From Hyphomicrobiales bacterium (lineage in GTDB: Bacteria > Pseudomonadota > Alphaproteobacteria > Rhizobiales > Rhizobiaceae): a stretch of DNA of 64,000 nt. The stretch is from the NCBI GenBank assembly GCA_900471925.1, contig UCGV01000026.1:186001-250000 (forward strand), in the 5' to 3' direction. Each line of letters starts with the position of its first letter. Positions within the stretch are counted from its first letter, which is position 1. Made by a program: the position numbers and the translations under genes. Shown piece by piece: positions 44,161 through 53,666 of the stretch. The notes beneath the pieces were generated by a model that saw only the letters and a program-made list of their open reading frames with translations, was not told where the DNA came from and made no database searches.

Positions 44161-44183
44161 AAAAGTGGGGCTGGACGCCCCGC
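44161..44183 (-). terminator. Terminator at end of glycan locus
   Basis: On the minus strand GCGGGGC-GTCCA-GCCCCAC (44183-44165) is followed by TTTT (44164-44161). It starts directly at the stop codon of the acetyltransferase gene. Confidence 0.7.
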
Positions 44184-44690
44184 TCACACCTGCCGAAAAG
44201 TCAGCGCCATGTTGATCACATCGGTATATTCGCCATCCACACAGAACGCATCCCGGCTCACCCCTTCGCGCACGAACCCCACTCTCTCATAGAGCTGGAT
44301 CGCTCGCGGATTGTCCGCATGCACGCCCAGTTCGATACGCACCATGCCGGCGGTTCTGGCGCCCTCGATCGCCGCCTCGATCAGCCTCTTCCCAAGCCCC
44401 TGCTCTCGCCAGGAGGGCAGCAACCCCATGCCGAGCGAGGCGCAATGGGCCTGCGAGGGAAAGAAGTGCCGGCGGATGTCGCACCAGCCGACCACCTCGC
44501 CGCCATCGAGGGCGACGAGATGCACATTGCCTCGGCCGATCGAAGACAGCGCGAATTTGCGCGTGTCCTCCAGCGGCGGAGCTTCGAGAAGGGTGAGATA
44601 TTTCCGCTCGCGCGCCACGATGTCGAGAGCCCGATAAAAGCCCTCGACATGCGCTTCCGTCATCCGCTCGATGCGGATATCACCCGCCAT
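44184..44690 (-). CDS. GNAT family N-acetyltransferase
   Basis: The start at 44690 (MAGDIRIERMTEAHV) fits the family; an in-frame start 12 bases earlier would overlap the GH43 stop. The 168-residue protein has the acetyl-CoA motif SWREQGLGKRLIEAAI (R-x2-G-x-G/A) and NPRAIQLYERVGFVREG, typical of GNAT enzymes. The substrate is unknown, perhaps a sugar or amino compound given the locus. It is last in the leftward glycan gene series and is followed by a terminator. Confidence 0.83.
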   Translation of the reverse strand: MAGDIRIERMTEAHVEGFYRALDIVARERKYLTLLEAPPLEDTRKFALSSIGRGNVHLVALDGGEVVGWCDIRRHFFPSQAHCASLGMGLLPSWREQGLGKRLIEAAIEGARTAGMVRIELGVHADNPRAIQLYERVGFVREGVSRDAFCVDGEYTDVINMALTFRQV

Positions 44691-44698
44691 GACTGCCC

Positions 44699-46312
44699 TC
44701 ACAGTTCCTCGTAATTGAACCAGTCGAAATCGGCCGTCTTTGCTCGACCCGACGTATCGAAGGCGAAAACGCCGGCAAAGGCGCCGGTGAAGGAACCGTG
44801 CTCGCCACGCCCGCCCTCATCCGAAATGACGCCGGCGTCGAGCACCGGGCCGATCGGCTGCCAGGCCCCCTTGCCTTCAGTCTGCCAGAAGAACTGCAGG
44901 TCGTTGTCGCGGATTTCCATGGAGAGCTGCACGCGCCCCTCGGCCGGGATCGCGACACCGGCCTCGGCCGGGAAGCTCATGCGGCCATGCGGATAATCGC
45001 CGTCGCAGGAGAAGATCGTGACACAGCGGCCGAGCTTTTCATGCAGGGTTACGACCACGGCATGGAACTTGTGGCGGTTATAATAGTGCGTGAGACCCGC
45101 CACCTGCTGATAGGTATCCGGCGCAAATTCCACCACCGTCTCGGCGCGGAAACTGTGATGCTCCTGACGGCGGGCGACAAGCGCCTGTTCGAACCAGGAG
45201 CCGATGCTTTCGCGGCCCGTCAGCCGCAGATGGCCGGGACGTTCCGTCAGATTCAAGATGCGCTCCGGCTGCGGCGTACGCAGCCACTGGAAATCATCCG
45301 GCAGCTTGCCGCCGTCGAAGGCATATTCGGTGCGAACAGGCTTTTCCTTGCGGTTGGCGCCACCAAGGCTCGGCACCTCGACATCAGGAACGGTCGTTCC
45401 GTTCTCGAGATAGAGCCAGCCATCCTCGCGCCAGACGCATTTCTGCAGCGCCGTTTCGCGCCCCAGCGTACAGCGGCGCTTCGGCGGCAGCGGCCGGCCA
45501 CAGAGATGCGTGTGATAGACCTGCCCGTCAGGCGTCTCCACATATTGCCCATGCCCTGCCCGCTGCAGCACCGCTTCCGGATTGTCCTTGGAGGTGATCA
45601 GGTGCCGGTTCGGATGCAGCTCATACGGCCCGTCGATCGTGCGCGAGCGCGCCATCGTCACAGCATGATCGTAGCCCGTGCCGCCTTCGGCCGTGGTTAG
45701 GTAATACCAGCCGTTCTTGCGGAAGAGATGTGGCCCCTCGACGAGACCAAGCGGGCTGCCGGCGAAGATGTTCTTGATCGGTCCCTTCAGCGACTTCGTT
45801 TCGGCATCCCATTCCTGCAGCAGGATACCGTCGAAAGCCGGCGATTTCGGCGAGCCGCCATAGCTCTCCGTGCGGTGGTTCCACTGCATGTTGATGAACC
45901 ACTTGCGGCCATCCTCGTCATGGAAGAGCGAGGGGTCGAAGCCCGACGAATTGACATAGACGGGCTCGGACCATTCGCCCTCGATCGTGGGCGAGGTCAC
46001 GATGTAATTATGCGCATCCTTGAAGTTGCCGTCGAAGCGCTTCACGTCCGTATAGACGAGCCAGAACTGCCCGTCCGCATAGGAAAGGCACGGCGCCCAG
46101 ATGCCGCAACTATCGGGATTGCCGCGCATATCGAGCTGCGAGGCCCGCTCCAGCGGCCGGCGCACCAGCGTCCAATTTACCAGATCGCGCGAGTGGTGGA
46201 TCTGCACCCCCGGATACCATTCGAAGGTGGATGTGGCGATGTAGTAATCGTCGCCGACACGGCAGATGGACGGGTCGGGATTGAATCCGGGCAGGATGGG
46301 GTTGCGGATCAT
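44699..46312 (-). CDS. Glycoside hydrolase family 43 (beta-xylosidase type)
   Basis: The 537-residue protein begins with NPILPGFNPDPSICRVGDDYYIATSTFEWYPGV split over the GH43 catalytic base (Asp in GFNPDPS). It goes on with SSGFDPSLFHDEDG (pKa-modulating Asp) and GLVEGPHLF (acid Glu). A C-terminal beta-sandwich domain from about residue 330 fits the GH43 subfamily 11 xylosidases. There is no signal peptide, so it acts in the cytoplasm on oligosaccharides brought in by the ABC transporter. Likely activities are beta-xylosidase or alpha-arabinofuranosidase. Confidence 0.9.
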   Translation of the reverse strand: MIRNPILPGFNPDPSICRVGDDYYIATSTFEWYPGVQIHHSRDLVNWTLVRRPLERASQLDMRGNPDSCGIWAPCLSYADGQFWLVYTDVKRFDGNFKDAHNYIVTSPTIEGEWSEPVYVNSSGFDPSLFHDEDGRKWFINMQWNHRTESYGGSPKSPAFDGILLQEWDAETKSLKGPIKNIFAGSPLGLVEGPHLFRKNGWYYLTTAEGGTGYDHAVTMARSRTIDGPYELHPNRHLITSKDNPEAVLQRAGHGQYVETPDGQVYHTHLCGRPLPPKRRCTLGRETALQKCVWREDGWLYLENGTTVPDVEVPSLGGANRKEKPVRTEYAFDGGKLPDDFQWLRTPQPERILNLTERPGHLRLTGRESIGSWFEQALVARRQEHHSFRAETVVEFAPDTYQQVAGLTHYYNRHKFHAVVVTLHEKLGRCVTIFSCDGDYPHGRMSFPAEAGVAIPAEGRVQLSMEIRDNDLQFFWQTEGKGAWQPIGPVLDAGVISDEGGRGEHGSFTGAFAGVFAFDTSGRAKTADFDWFNYEEL

Positions 46313-46379
46313 GGCGGCTCCTCCAAGGGGATGAATTGCGGTACGTACGTCAGATGATGGCGGCGTAAACCTTCACCGC

Positions 46380-46515
46380 CCTCATCTCTGTGCCTCACAG
46401 AGATCCAGCCAGCCCAAGTCCTTGGGCTGAAAGGACTCCTTTCGCCGCGCCGACGCGCGGCGGCTGGATTCCTGTGACATCCCTCGTGCTGGCACGAGGC
46501 GACAGGAATGAGGGA
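46380..46515. repeat. Rhizobial intergenic palindromic mosaic element (RIME-like)
   Basis: The segment has nested inverted repeats. CCTCAT with a CTGTG/CACAG hairpin and ATCCAGCC stands at the left; GGCTGGAT, CCTGTGAC and CAGGAATGAGG stand at the right. Internal hairpins CCCAAGTCCTTGGG (46413-46426) and CGCCGCGCCGACGCGCGGCG lie between. The layout and the CCAAGTCCTTGGG core match the family of intergenic mosaic elements seen many times in rhizobial genomes. It lies between the GH43 and AKR genes. Confidence 0.75.
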
Positions 46516-46561
46516 CGTTGGGGCGATCATCCTGCCCCAATCTCCAAGTTTGCGCTCTACT

Positions 46562-47593
46562 CTATTCCAGTTCAGCCGACTTGGCCCAAAGATTGATGTC
46601 GGCCTCCTTGGCGTAGACATCGATCTGCTTCAGTTCCTCGGCAGTAAATTCCAGATTGCCGAGTGCGGCAACGCAATCGACGATCTGCGAGGAACGGCTG
46701 GCGCCGATCAGCGCCGAGGTCACGCGGTCGCCGCGCAGCACCCAGGCGATGGCCATCTGCGCCAGCGTCTGGCCGCGCTTTTCGGCGATCTCGTTGAGCT
46801 TCTTGATATTGTCGATGATCGACGGGCGGATGAAGTCCTTCTTGAGGAAGTGGTTCTGCGCCGCGCGGCTGTCGGAAGGAATGCCGCCGAGATATTTCGT
46901 CGTCAGCATGCCCTGGGCAAGCGGCGAGAAAACGATCGAGCCCATGCCGACTTCGTCGAGCGTATCGAGCAGCTTGTCGTCCTCGACCCAGCGGTTGAGC
47001 ATGGAATAGCTCGGCTGGTGGATGAGGCAAGGCGTGCCCAAATCCCTAAGGATCGCTGCGGCCTCGCGGGTGCGCTGCGAATTGTAGGAGGAAATGCCGA
47101 CATAGAGCGCGCGGCCGGAGCGCACGATATAGTCGAGCGCGCCGCAGGTCTCTTCCAGAGGCGTCTCCGGGTCGAAACGGTGCGAGTAGAAAATATCGAC
47201 ATAGTCGAGGCCCATGCGCTCAAGGCTCTGGTCGCAGGAAGCGACGAGATACTTGCGGCTGCCCCACTCGCCATAGGGACCCGGCCACATGTCGTAGCCA
47301 GCCTTGGAGGAGATGATCAGTTCATCGCGAAGACCCGCAAAATCGGTGCGCAGGATTTCGCCGAATGCGGTTTCGGCGCTGCCGGGAGGCGGGCCGTAAT
47401 TGTTGGCGAGATCGAAATGGGTGATGCCGAGATCGAAGGCGGTGCGGCACATATCGACCTTGCGGTCATGCGGAGTATCGCCGCCGAAATTATGCCACAG
47501 GCCGAGCGAAACGGCCGGCAACTTCAGGCCGGAACGGCCCGTGCGGTTATACTTCATCTTCGAATAGCGGTCTTCGGCCGGTTGCCAGCTCAT
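46562..47593 (-). CDS. Aldo/keto reductase, YghZ/Gpr type
   Basis: ATG at 47593 (MSWQPAEDRYSKM) gives 343 residues closely patterned on YghZ: KYNRTGRSGLKLPAVSLGLW, HNFGGDTPHDR, FDLANNYGPPPGSAE and KAGYDMWPGPYGEWGSRKYL. The AKR tetrad Asp-Tyr-Lys-His is complete (His in YSHRFDP). E. coli YghZ reduces L-glyceraldehyde 3-phosphate and methylglyoxal. In this locus it probably reduces a sugar intermediate. It is read in the same direction as the Gfo/Idh/MocA gene but a 343-base gap with a repeat lies between. Confidence 0.87.
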   Translation of the reverse strand: MSWQPAEDRYSKMKYNRTGRSGLKLPAVSLGLWHNFGGDTPHDRKVDMCRTAFDLGITHFDLANNYGPPPGSAETAFGEILRTDFAGLRDELIISSKAGYDMWPGPYGEWGSRKYLVASCDQSLERMGLDYVDIFYSHRFDPETPLEETCGALDYIVRSGRALYVGISSYNSQRTREAAAILRDLGTPCLIHQPSYSMLNRWVEDDKLLDTLDEVGMGSIVFSPLAQGMLTTKYLGGIPSDSRAAQNHFLKKDFIRPSIIDNIKKLNEIAEKRGQTLAQMAIAWVLRGDRVTSALIGASRSSQIVDCVAALGNLEFTAEELKQIDVYAKEADINLWAKSAELE

Positions 47594-47936
47594 CTGAGGT
47601 CTCCTCAACCTGTAAAAGTGCTTCTCTTTCGTGGCCGCAGGGAGCGCGGTCGAAAGCTGAAAACGTCGCCGCCCTCACGTTGGGCAAGGCGCGACGGCAC
47701 TATTGGATCAAGCATGCCGATACGGCAAGCGCGTGGCGCGTGTTCTCGACAACTTCACATACTGACATTGCTTTGAGGCGTACCACACCCGCGGATGCCG
47801 TCATGCTCGGGCTTGTCCCGAGCATCTGCTGAGCCCTCGGCAGATCCTCGGCACAAGGCCGAGGATGACGACGCGAATGTGGTGCCCTGACGGCAATCCG
47901 GAGCCGACCGTGCCAACCCCGGAAAGCCCCCTCACC
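47594..47936. other. Gap in glycan locus holding a palindromic repeat
   Basis: This 343-base gap has no gene. Apart from the repeat at 47800-47870 I see only the upstream region of the AKR gene, which may carry a separate promoter. Confidence 0.5.
47800..47870. repeat. Intergenic palindromic repeat
   Basis: GTCATGCTCGGGCTTGTCCC, GAGCATCTGC, then GCAGATCCTCGGCACAAGGC and CGAGGATGAC form two hairpins, CTCGGG/CCCGAG and CCTCGG/CCGAGG, inside an overall inverted GTCAT...ATGAC. It is of the kind repeated in many alphaproteobacterial intergenic regions. Confidence 0.7.
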
Positions 47937-49070
47937 TTACTTCAACAGCGCCTGCGCCTCTTCGATACCGAGAGCCGCCGGCTGCGTGCAGGTGGTCGTG
48001 AGGTCCACGAACCGGCCTTCTGCACCCGACTTCAGGATCGACGTCATGATGTCCACCCCGTGCAGCGTGCGGTCGAGCGAGCAGCGAGCATCGCGGCCCT
48101 CGATCAGCGCCATGGCCATGTCGGCAAGGCCGGCCGTGCGGTAATTGGCGCGCGGGCCGTTCGGGCTTTCCTGGTTGAACTTGCCGAAAGGATGATCCCA
48201 GGCGCCGAGCGCCTTGATGTCCTTGTCGCGGCCACTCGCTTCCACGGTGCCGCCGAAGAAGTTCGGGTCCGGCACGTAGAGCGAGCCGTCGGTGCCGTAG
48301 AGTTCCATATTGGCATGGCGGTGCGACCACACATCCCAGCTCGCCGTCAGCGTCACGGTCGCGCCCGAGACGAATTCGAGCAGCGCCTGGATCGTCGTCG
48401 GCGTCTTCACCGGGATGATCTCGCCATTGCGCGGCTGGCTGGTGATGGTGCGGGTTTCCGACGCCATCGAGGTCAGGCCGGCGACACGCTTTACCGGTCC
48501 GATCAGGTTGATGAGGTTCGCGATATAATACGGCCCCATGTCGAGGATCGGGCCGCCACCCGGCAGGAAGAAGAAGTCCGGGTTTGGATGCCACATTTCC
48601 ATGCCCGGGCCCATGACGTAGCAGGCTCCCGAGGTGATGCGGCCGATACCGCCGTCATCGACGAACTTGCGGGCAAGCTGATGTGCGCCGCCGAGGAAGG
48701 TATCGGGCGCGCAGCCGACGGAAAGCCCCTTTTCCTTGGCGATGCGACGAAGCTCTTCGCCCTGCTCCAGCGAGAGAACGAGCGGCTTTTCCGAATAGAC
48801 ATGCTTGCCGGCTTCGAGTGCTGCCTTGGATACCGGATAATGCGCATCCGGGATCGTCAGGTTGACGACGACGTCGATCTCGTCATTGGCGAGAAGTTCG
48901 TCGATCGTCTGTGCCTTCACGCCATATTCTTCGGCGCGCTGCTTTGCAGCCTGCACGTTGATATCGGCGCAGGCGAGCACCTTCAGCCCTTTGAAGAGCG
49001 GTGAAAGCGAAAAGTAGGTGGTGGAGATGTTGCCGCATCCGATGATGCCGACGCCAAGTTCCTTGGTCAT
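47937..49070 (-). CDS. Gfo/Idh/MocA family oxidoreductase
   Basis: The 377-residue protein has the NAD-binding start GVGIIGCGNISTTYFSLSPL and the family signature EKPLVLSLEQGEEL with the conserved Lys. The C-terminal half is the usual beta-sheet substrate domain. Such enzymes oxidise or reduce sugars, sugar acids and inositols with a tightly bound or free NAD(P). The isomerase/epimerase gene lies just upstream (8 bases), a pairing common in pathways that pass sugars through 3-keto intermediates. Confidence 0.88.
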   Translation of the reverse strand: MTKELGVGIIGCGNISTTYFSLSPLFKGLKVLACADINVQAAKQRAEEYGVKAQTIDELLANDEIDVVVNLTIPDAHYPVSKAALEAGKHVYSEKPLVLSLEQGEELRRIAKEKGLSVGCAPDTFLGGAHQLARKFVDDGGIGRITSGACYVMGPGMEMWHPNPDFFFLPGGGPILDMGPYYIANLINLIGPVKRVAGLTSMASETRTITSQPRNGEIIPVKTPTTIQALLEFVSGATVTLTASWDVWSHRHANMELYGTDGSLYVPDPNFFGGTVEASGRDKDIKALGAWDHPFGKFNQESPNGPRANYRTAGLADMAMALIEGRDARCSLDRTLHGVDIMTSILKSGAEGRFVDLTTTCTQPAALGIEEAQALLK

Positions 49071-49078
49071 GGTCTGCC

Positions 49079-49843
49079 TCAGTAGCTCTTGAAGGAAGCG
49101 ATCGAGCGCGTGATGTTGCGGTCGATATCATTGGGATTGTCGTGCTCGACGACGAAGTGCTTGGCCTTGGTCTTGGCCTTGACGACCGGAAGCAGCTTTG
49201 CCCAGCCGATCGTGCCGTGGCCGACATCGGCCCAGCCGCCTTCGTCAGCGGCTTCGCCAGCCGGTGCGAGGTCCTTGACGTGAACGGCGCTGATGCGCGA
49301 GCCCAGCTTCTCGACCCAGGCGTAAGGGTCCGCACCGCCGCGAACGACCCAGGCAATATCCGCTTCCCAGCTGATGTCGGGTGCGCCTTCGAAAATGCGC
49401 TCGATCGGCAGCGAGCCGTCGGAAAGCTTCACGAATTCGAAGTCGTGATTGTGCCAGCCGAATTCATAGCCAGCATCCTTGTAGGGCTTGCTCATTTCCT
49501 GCAGGCGCTTGCCGAAGGCGAGCCAGCCGGCAGCATCCGTCGGGCGCTGGTCGGGCATCAGATGCGGCGCATAGATCGAATCCATTCCCAGGATCTTGGC
49601 GATCTGCAGCGACTTTTCGACGTTGCCGTCGAGGAAATCGGGGCTGAAATGGCCCGTCGCCATTACCAGGCCGTTCTTGTCGAGATCGGCGCGCAGGCTC
49701 TTGAGGCCGGCTTCGTCGAGTTCCGCATAGATGCCGCCGAAGCCTTCGACTTCGCCATAGCCGGCCTTGCCGAGCTTTTCGAAGATCGCCGAAAGCGGCG
49801 GGAAATTGCGGGCGCTATAAAGCTGATAGCTAAGCTTGGTCAT
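49079..49843 (-). CDS. Sugar phosphate isomerase/epimerase (xylose-isomerase-like TIM barrel)
   Basis: ATG at 49843 (MTKLSYQLYSARNFPP) has AGGAGGA before it and gives 254 residues. The AP endonuclease 2-like barrel is visible: metal-ligand Glu in VEGFGGIYAEL, FGWHNHDFEFV, DIAWVVRGG, HVKDLAPAG and VEHDNPND. Enzymes of this group isomerise or epimerise sugars and keto-sugars, or act as 3-keto-sugar hydrolases. It is between the GH2 and dehydrogenase genes and should act with the latter. Confidence 0.86.
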   Translation of the reverse strand: MTKLSYQLYSARNFPPLSAIFEKLGKAGYGEVEGFGGIYAELDEAGLKSLRADLDKNGLVMATGHFSPDFLDGNVEKSLQIAKILGMDSIYAPHLMPDQRPTDAAGWLAFGKRLQEMSKPYKDAGYEFGWHNHDFEFVKLSDGSLPIERIFEGAPDISWEADIAWVVRGGADPYAWVEKLGSRISAVHVKDLAPAGEAADEGGWADVGHGTIGWAKLLPVVKAKTKAKHFVVEHDNPNDIDRNITRSIASFKSY

Positions 49844-49882
49844 GTCATCCTCCTCGGGCCTCGTGCCCGTTCTCACGTAAGA

Positions 49883-52339
49883 TCAATCTGCCGACTGGCA
49901 GGAATGCAGGTCGTAGAAGCGGAATTCCGGAAGCTTGCCCTCATCGAGCGGCTTGGCCGGGGTAAAGGTGATGCGGCGGCTTTCGCCGGCTGCAAGGTCG
50001 AAGGCATTGTCGGAATATTTGCCGTCCACGTCAGTTTCGATCATCACGAAGAGCGCCAATCCCTTGGCGGTGACATCGATATCGATGGAGCCGTTCTCCT
50101 CGACGAACTCGCGGATGACGGAAAGGCCCGCCGGTTCCAGTTCCAGCGCCTTGTAGGTGCCGTTGACATAATGCCCCTCGCCGCCCATGCCGTTCGAGGC
50201 CGTGAAGTGCCAAGCAAGCAGCGTGCCCGCAGGAATCTCGGACATATCGAGCGTCGCGGCCGTGCAGGCTGCATCCGGCGCGCACATGGCCTGCAAGTTC
50301 TTCAAATGCTTGCGCTCGCCCTTCATCGTCAGGATCGAGATCGAGAGATCGACGCTGACATCGGCAAGCGTGTCGTTGACCAGCGAGAAGCGGATCGACT
50401 TGCCGTCGTCGGACGGGATTGCGGCCACAGCCACCGGCTGGAAGAAGCGCTTGACCAGATAATGCATCGCCTTCCAGCGGCCGCCGTAATCGAGGCTCGA
50501 CCAGGATGCGACCGGCCAGGTGTCGTTGAGCTGCCAGTAGATCGTGCCCATGCAATGCGGCTTCAGCGAGCGCCAATATTCCACCGCCGTCTTGATCGCG
50601 AGACCCTGCTGGATCTGCGAGAGATAGACGAAATTCGGGAAATCCTTGGGGAAGCGGAAATAGCGGAACATCGTGCCGGCGATGCGCTCGTTGCCGCCAG
50701 CATTCTTCTGGTGCAGCTCCATCACCGGCGAAGCGACGTTCATATCCTTCGCATCCGCATAGGTCTTGATAACAGGCAGCGACGTATAGGACTGGAAGCC
50801 GAATTCCGAGCAGAAGCGCGGGCGCACCGAGCGGTAATTGTCGAACGACTTGTTTTCGTGCCAGACCGACCAGTAATGCATGTCGCCGGAGCCGTCGGCA
50901 TGCCAGGCATCACCGAAATCGAGATAGCCGGAGGCCGGGCTCGACGGCCACCAGATAGCACCCGGCATCGCCTTCTTCACAGACTGTTCGATCGTGCGGT
51001 TCAGGCGGTCGTAGGAGACGAGATAGCGGTCGCGATCCTTCTTCGATTCATCGAACCAGGTGAGCGCACCAACCAGCTCGTTATCGCCGCACCAGAGCGC
51101 GATCGAGGCATGCGAGGAGAGCCGGCGAACCTGGTAATCGACTTCGACGGCGACGTTCTCAAGGAAGTCCTCGGTCGAGGGATAGAGGTTGCAGGCAAAC
51201 ATGAAGTCCTGCCAGACCATCAGGCCGAGCCGGTCGCAGATATCGTAGAACCAGTCGTGTTCGTAAAAGCCGCCGCCCCAGACACGGATCATGTTCATGT
51301 TGGCAGCCTTGGCTGACTGCAGCAGATCTTCCGTCTTCTCCTCAGACGAGAGCGAGAAGAGCGCATCCGCAGGAATCCAGTTGGCGCCGCGGCAGAAGAT
51401 TTCGTGCCCGTTGACCTTGAAGGCGAAACGGCTGCCGGCCGCGTCAGGCGTCGTGATCAGCTCGATTGTCCGCAACCCGATCTGCTTCGTCACGCTGTCG
51501 GAGCCAAGCTCGACGGTCAGCGCATAAAGCGCCTGCTCGCCGCTGCCGGATGGCCACCAGAGGCGCGGATTGTCGATCTGGAAGACGTGGTTGATGTCAG
51601 CCTCACCGGGGTTGACGCCGACATCGAGGCGCACACGCTCGCCGTCGAGATCGAAATAGAGCTGGGCGATACCGGCATTCTTGGCGAAGATCGTGGCGGT
51701 GACCTGCAGCTCCACCGAACCATCGGCATTATGCGTCTGGCGCGTCAGCACATGCTCGATGCGTGCAGTCTCCAGCTTTTTCAGCGCAATCGTGCCGTAA
51801 AGGCCGAGCGGAGCGATGGCGATGTTCCAGTCCCAGCCGAAATGGCACTGCGGCTTGCGCAGCATGTTGCCGTTGGCGATCGGCGAATTGCCCGGATGGT
51901 AGGGAATGTAAAAAGGCTGCTTCTTCTGCCGCTCGTCGCCCTCGGCAATGCTCGAATGCAGGATGATGCGGATCTTGTTCTCACCCGCCTTCAACATGCT
52001 GGAGACGTCTGGCCGATAGCGGCGGAACACGTTGTCGGCGGTCAGCGCCAGGAAATCGTTCAGGTAGATCTCGGCGACCGTGTCGAGATAGTCGATATCG
52101 AGATACCAGTCTCCATCGGTCTCCGGCAGTGTAAAACTGCGCTCGACCACCCAGTCGCGATGCGCCACCCACTGCACCACTTCCTCATTGCGCCCGAAAT
52201 AGGGATCGGGAATGAGCTTGGCCCTGGTGAGCGCCGTATGTACGTCGCCCGGAAGCGCAATCTCGCTTCTGACTTCGCCGTCGCTTGAAGAGAGTTGCCA
52301 GGAGCCGGACAGGTCGATGGAGGTCGTGGTCTGGGTCAT
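49883..52339 (-). CDS. Glycoside hydrolase family 2, beta-mannosidase
   Basis: ATG at 52339 (MTQTTTSIDLSGSW) gives 818 residues. The N-terminal domain has the beta-mannosidase pattern LPGDVHTALTRA and IPDPYFGRNEEVVQWV. The catalytic barrel holds the acid/base Glu in LWCGDNELVGAL and the nucleophile Glu in RFCSEFGFQSY. There is no signal peptide. It should release mannose from the non-reducing end of beta-mannosides in the cytoplasm after ABC import. It is fifth in the leftward series. Confidence 0.9.
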   Translation of the reverse strand: MTQTTTSIDLSGSWQLSSSDGEVRSEIALPGDVHTALTRAKLIPDPYFGRNEEVVQWVAHRDWVVERSFTLPETDGDWYLDIDYLDTVAEIYLNDFLALTADNVFRRYRPDVSSMLKAGENKIRIILHSSIAEGDERQKKQPFYIPYHPGNSPIANGNMLRKPQCHFGWDWNIAIAPLGLYGTIALKKLETARIEHVLTRQTHNADGSVELQVTATIFAKNAGIAQLYFDLDGERVRLDVGVNPGEADINHVFQIDNPRLWWPSGSGEQALYALTVELGSDSVTKQIGLRTIELITTPDAAGSRFAFKVNGHEIFCRGANWIPADALFSLSSEEKTEDLLQSAKAANMNMIRVWGGGFYEHDWFYDICDRLGLMVWQDFMFACNLYPSTEDFLENVAVEVDYQVRRLSSHASIALWCGDNELVGALTWFDESKKDRDRYLVSYDRLNRTIEQSVKKAMPGAIWWPSSPASGYLDFGDAWHADGSGDMHYWSVWHENKSFDNYRSVRPRFCSEFGFQSYTSLPVIKTYADAKDMNVASPVMELHQKNAGGNERIAGTMFRYFRFPKDFPNFVYLSQIQQGLAIKTAVEYWRSLKPHCMGTIYWQLNDTWPVASWSSLDYGGRWKAMHYLVKRFFQPVAVAAIPSDDGKSIRFSLVNDTLADVSVDLSISILTMKGERKHLKNLQAMCAPDAACTAATLDMSEIPAGTLLAWHFTASNGMGGEGHYVNGTYKALELEPAGLSVIREFVEENGSIDIDVTAKGLALFVMIETDVDGKYSDNAFDLAAGESRRITFTPAKPLDEGKLPEFRFYDLHSCQSAD

Positions 52340-52575
52340 TGCTTGATCTCGATCTTGAACGAGGGACACACCCTCTTCTGGATTGAGCCGGAACGGAGGA
52401 TGCCCCGGCAGGCACCGGGCGCTGCCCCGCACCTTGCCCCTCCTCGCCGGCCGGGAAAGGCCAGCGGGGAAAGGACGGACTTTTGATATGCGCGTGCCGC
52501 CGCATCCGGCAGCACGGAATGGACTCGGACGAAGGTGGCGACCACCCTCGCCTTCTGTCCTGTCAGGTCAAGGTC

Positions 52576-53661
52576 TCAAAGGCGGTTTTCCGTCGTCGCG
52601 TCGAAAAGTGAAGCGAGCGTCATATCGAAGCTGAGCTTGACGGGCGTGCCTGGCTTGAAGCGGCGCGCGCCATTGATGCGGACCGACATCACGTGACCGG
52701 CATGTTTCAGCCAGAGCAGATTGTCGGCACCCATCGGTTCTTCGATATCGACGACGGCATCGTGCTGTTCAGGCCCCAGGTCTTCGTTGACCTTGATATG
52801 CTCGGGGCGAACGCCGAGGATGACCTTGCGGCCGGCCTCCAGCTTTTCGAGGGCCTCATAGCCGTTGAGGCTGAAATTGACGCCATTGGCCGTGAAGAAC
52901 AGCTTGTCGCCGGATTTCGTCAGTTCGCCATGCAGGAAGTTCATCGACGGCGAGCCAATGAAGCCTGCGACGAAGAGATTGCGCGGCTGGTTGTAGATCG
53001 TCGTCGGGTCGGAGAGCTGCTGGATGACCCCGTTCTTCATGATGGCGATACGGTCCGCCAGCGTCAGCGCCTCGATCTGGTCGTGCGTGACGTAGATCAT
53101 CGTGTTCTTCAGCGACTGGTGCAGGCGCTTGATTTCCACGCGCAGCTCCGAGCGCAGTTTGGCGTCGAGGTTCGACAGCGGCTCATCGAAGAGGAACACG
53201 TCGACATCGCGCACCAGAGCGCGGCCGATGGCGACGCGCTGGCGCTGACCGCCCGAAAGCTCGGCCGGGCGGCGCTTCAGGAGCGGCTGGATCTGCAGGA
53301 TCTCGGACGCACGCGCCACGCGCTTGTCGATCTCGGCCTGCGGAACCTTGGCGACCTTCAGGCCGAAGGAGAGGTTCTTCTCCACGCTCATCTGCGGATA
53401 GAGCGCGTAGGACTGGAACACCATGCCGATGCCGCGGTCCTTGGGCTCTTCCCAGGTAACGTTCTTGCCCTTGATGTGGATCTGCCCGGCAGAGACGTCG
53501 AGCAGGCCGGCAATGCAGTTGAGCAGCGTGGACTTGCCGCAGCCCGAAGAGCCGAGCAGGACAAGAAATTCGCCGTCGTTGATCTCGAGGTTCAGGTCTT
53601 TCAGGACGCTGACCGCGCCGAAGTTCAAGGAAACGTCCTTGATGGAAACACTGGTGGTCAT
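52576..53661 (-). CDS. CUT1 sugar ABC transporter ATPase (MalK/UgpC type)
   Basis: ATG at 53661 (MTTSVSIKDVSLNF) has AAAGG nine bases upstream. The 361-residue protein has Walker A (GSSGCGKST), signature (LSGGQRQRVAIGRAL), Walker B (VFLFDEPLSNLD) and H-loop (YVTHDQIEA), then a TOBE/MalK-like regulatory domain (LGVRPEHIKV). It powers oligosaccharide import with the two permeases directly upstream. Confidence 0.92.
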   Translation of the reverse strand: MTTSVSIKDVSLNFGAVSVLKDLNLEINDGEFLVLLGSSGCGKSTLLNCIAGLLDVSAGQIHIKGKNVTWEEPKDRGIGMVFQSYALYPQMSVEKNLSFGLKVAKVPQAEIDKRVARASEILQIQPLLKRRPAELSGGQRQRVAIGRALVRDVDVFLFDEPLSNLDAKLRSELRVEIKRLHQSLKNTMIYVTHDQIEALTLADRIAIMKNGVIQQLSDPTTIYNQPRNLFVAGFIGSPSMNFLHGELTKSGDKLFFTANGVNFSLNGYEALEKLEAGRKVILGVRPEHIKVNEDLGPEQHDAVVDIEEPMGADNLLWLKHAGHVMSVRINGARRFKPGTPVKLSFDMTLASLFDATTENRL

Positions 53662-53666
53662 AGGGT

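Noticed and set aside
49142..51316. 724-codon open frame on the plus strand opposite the beta-mannosidase and isomerase genes
   Set aside because: It spans two well-supported genes on the other strand and shows no domain; high GC at third codon positions produces such frames.
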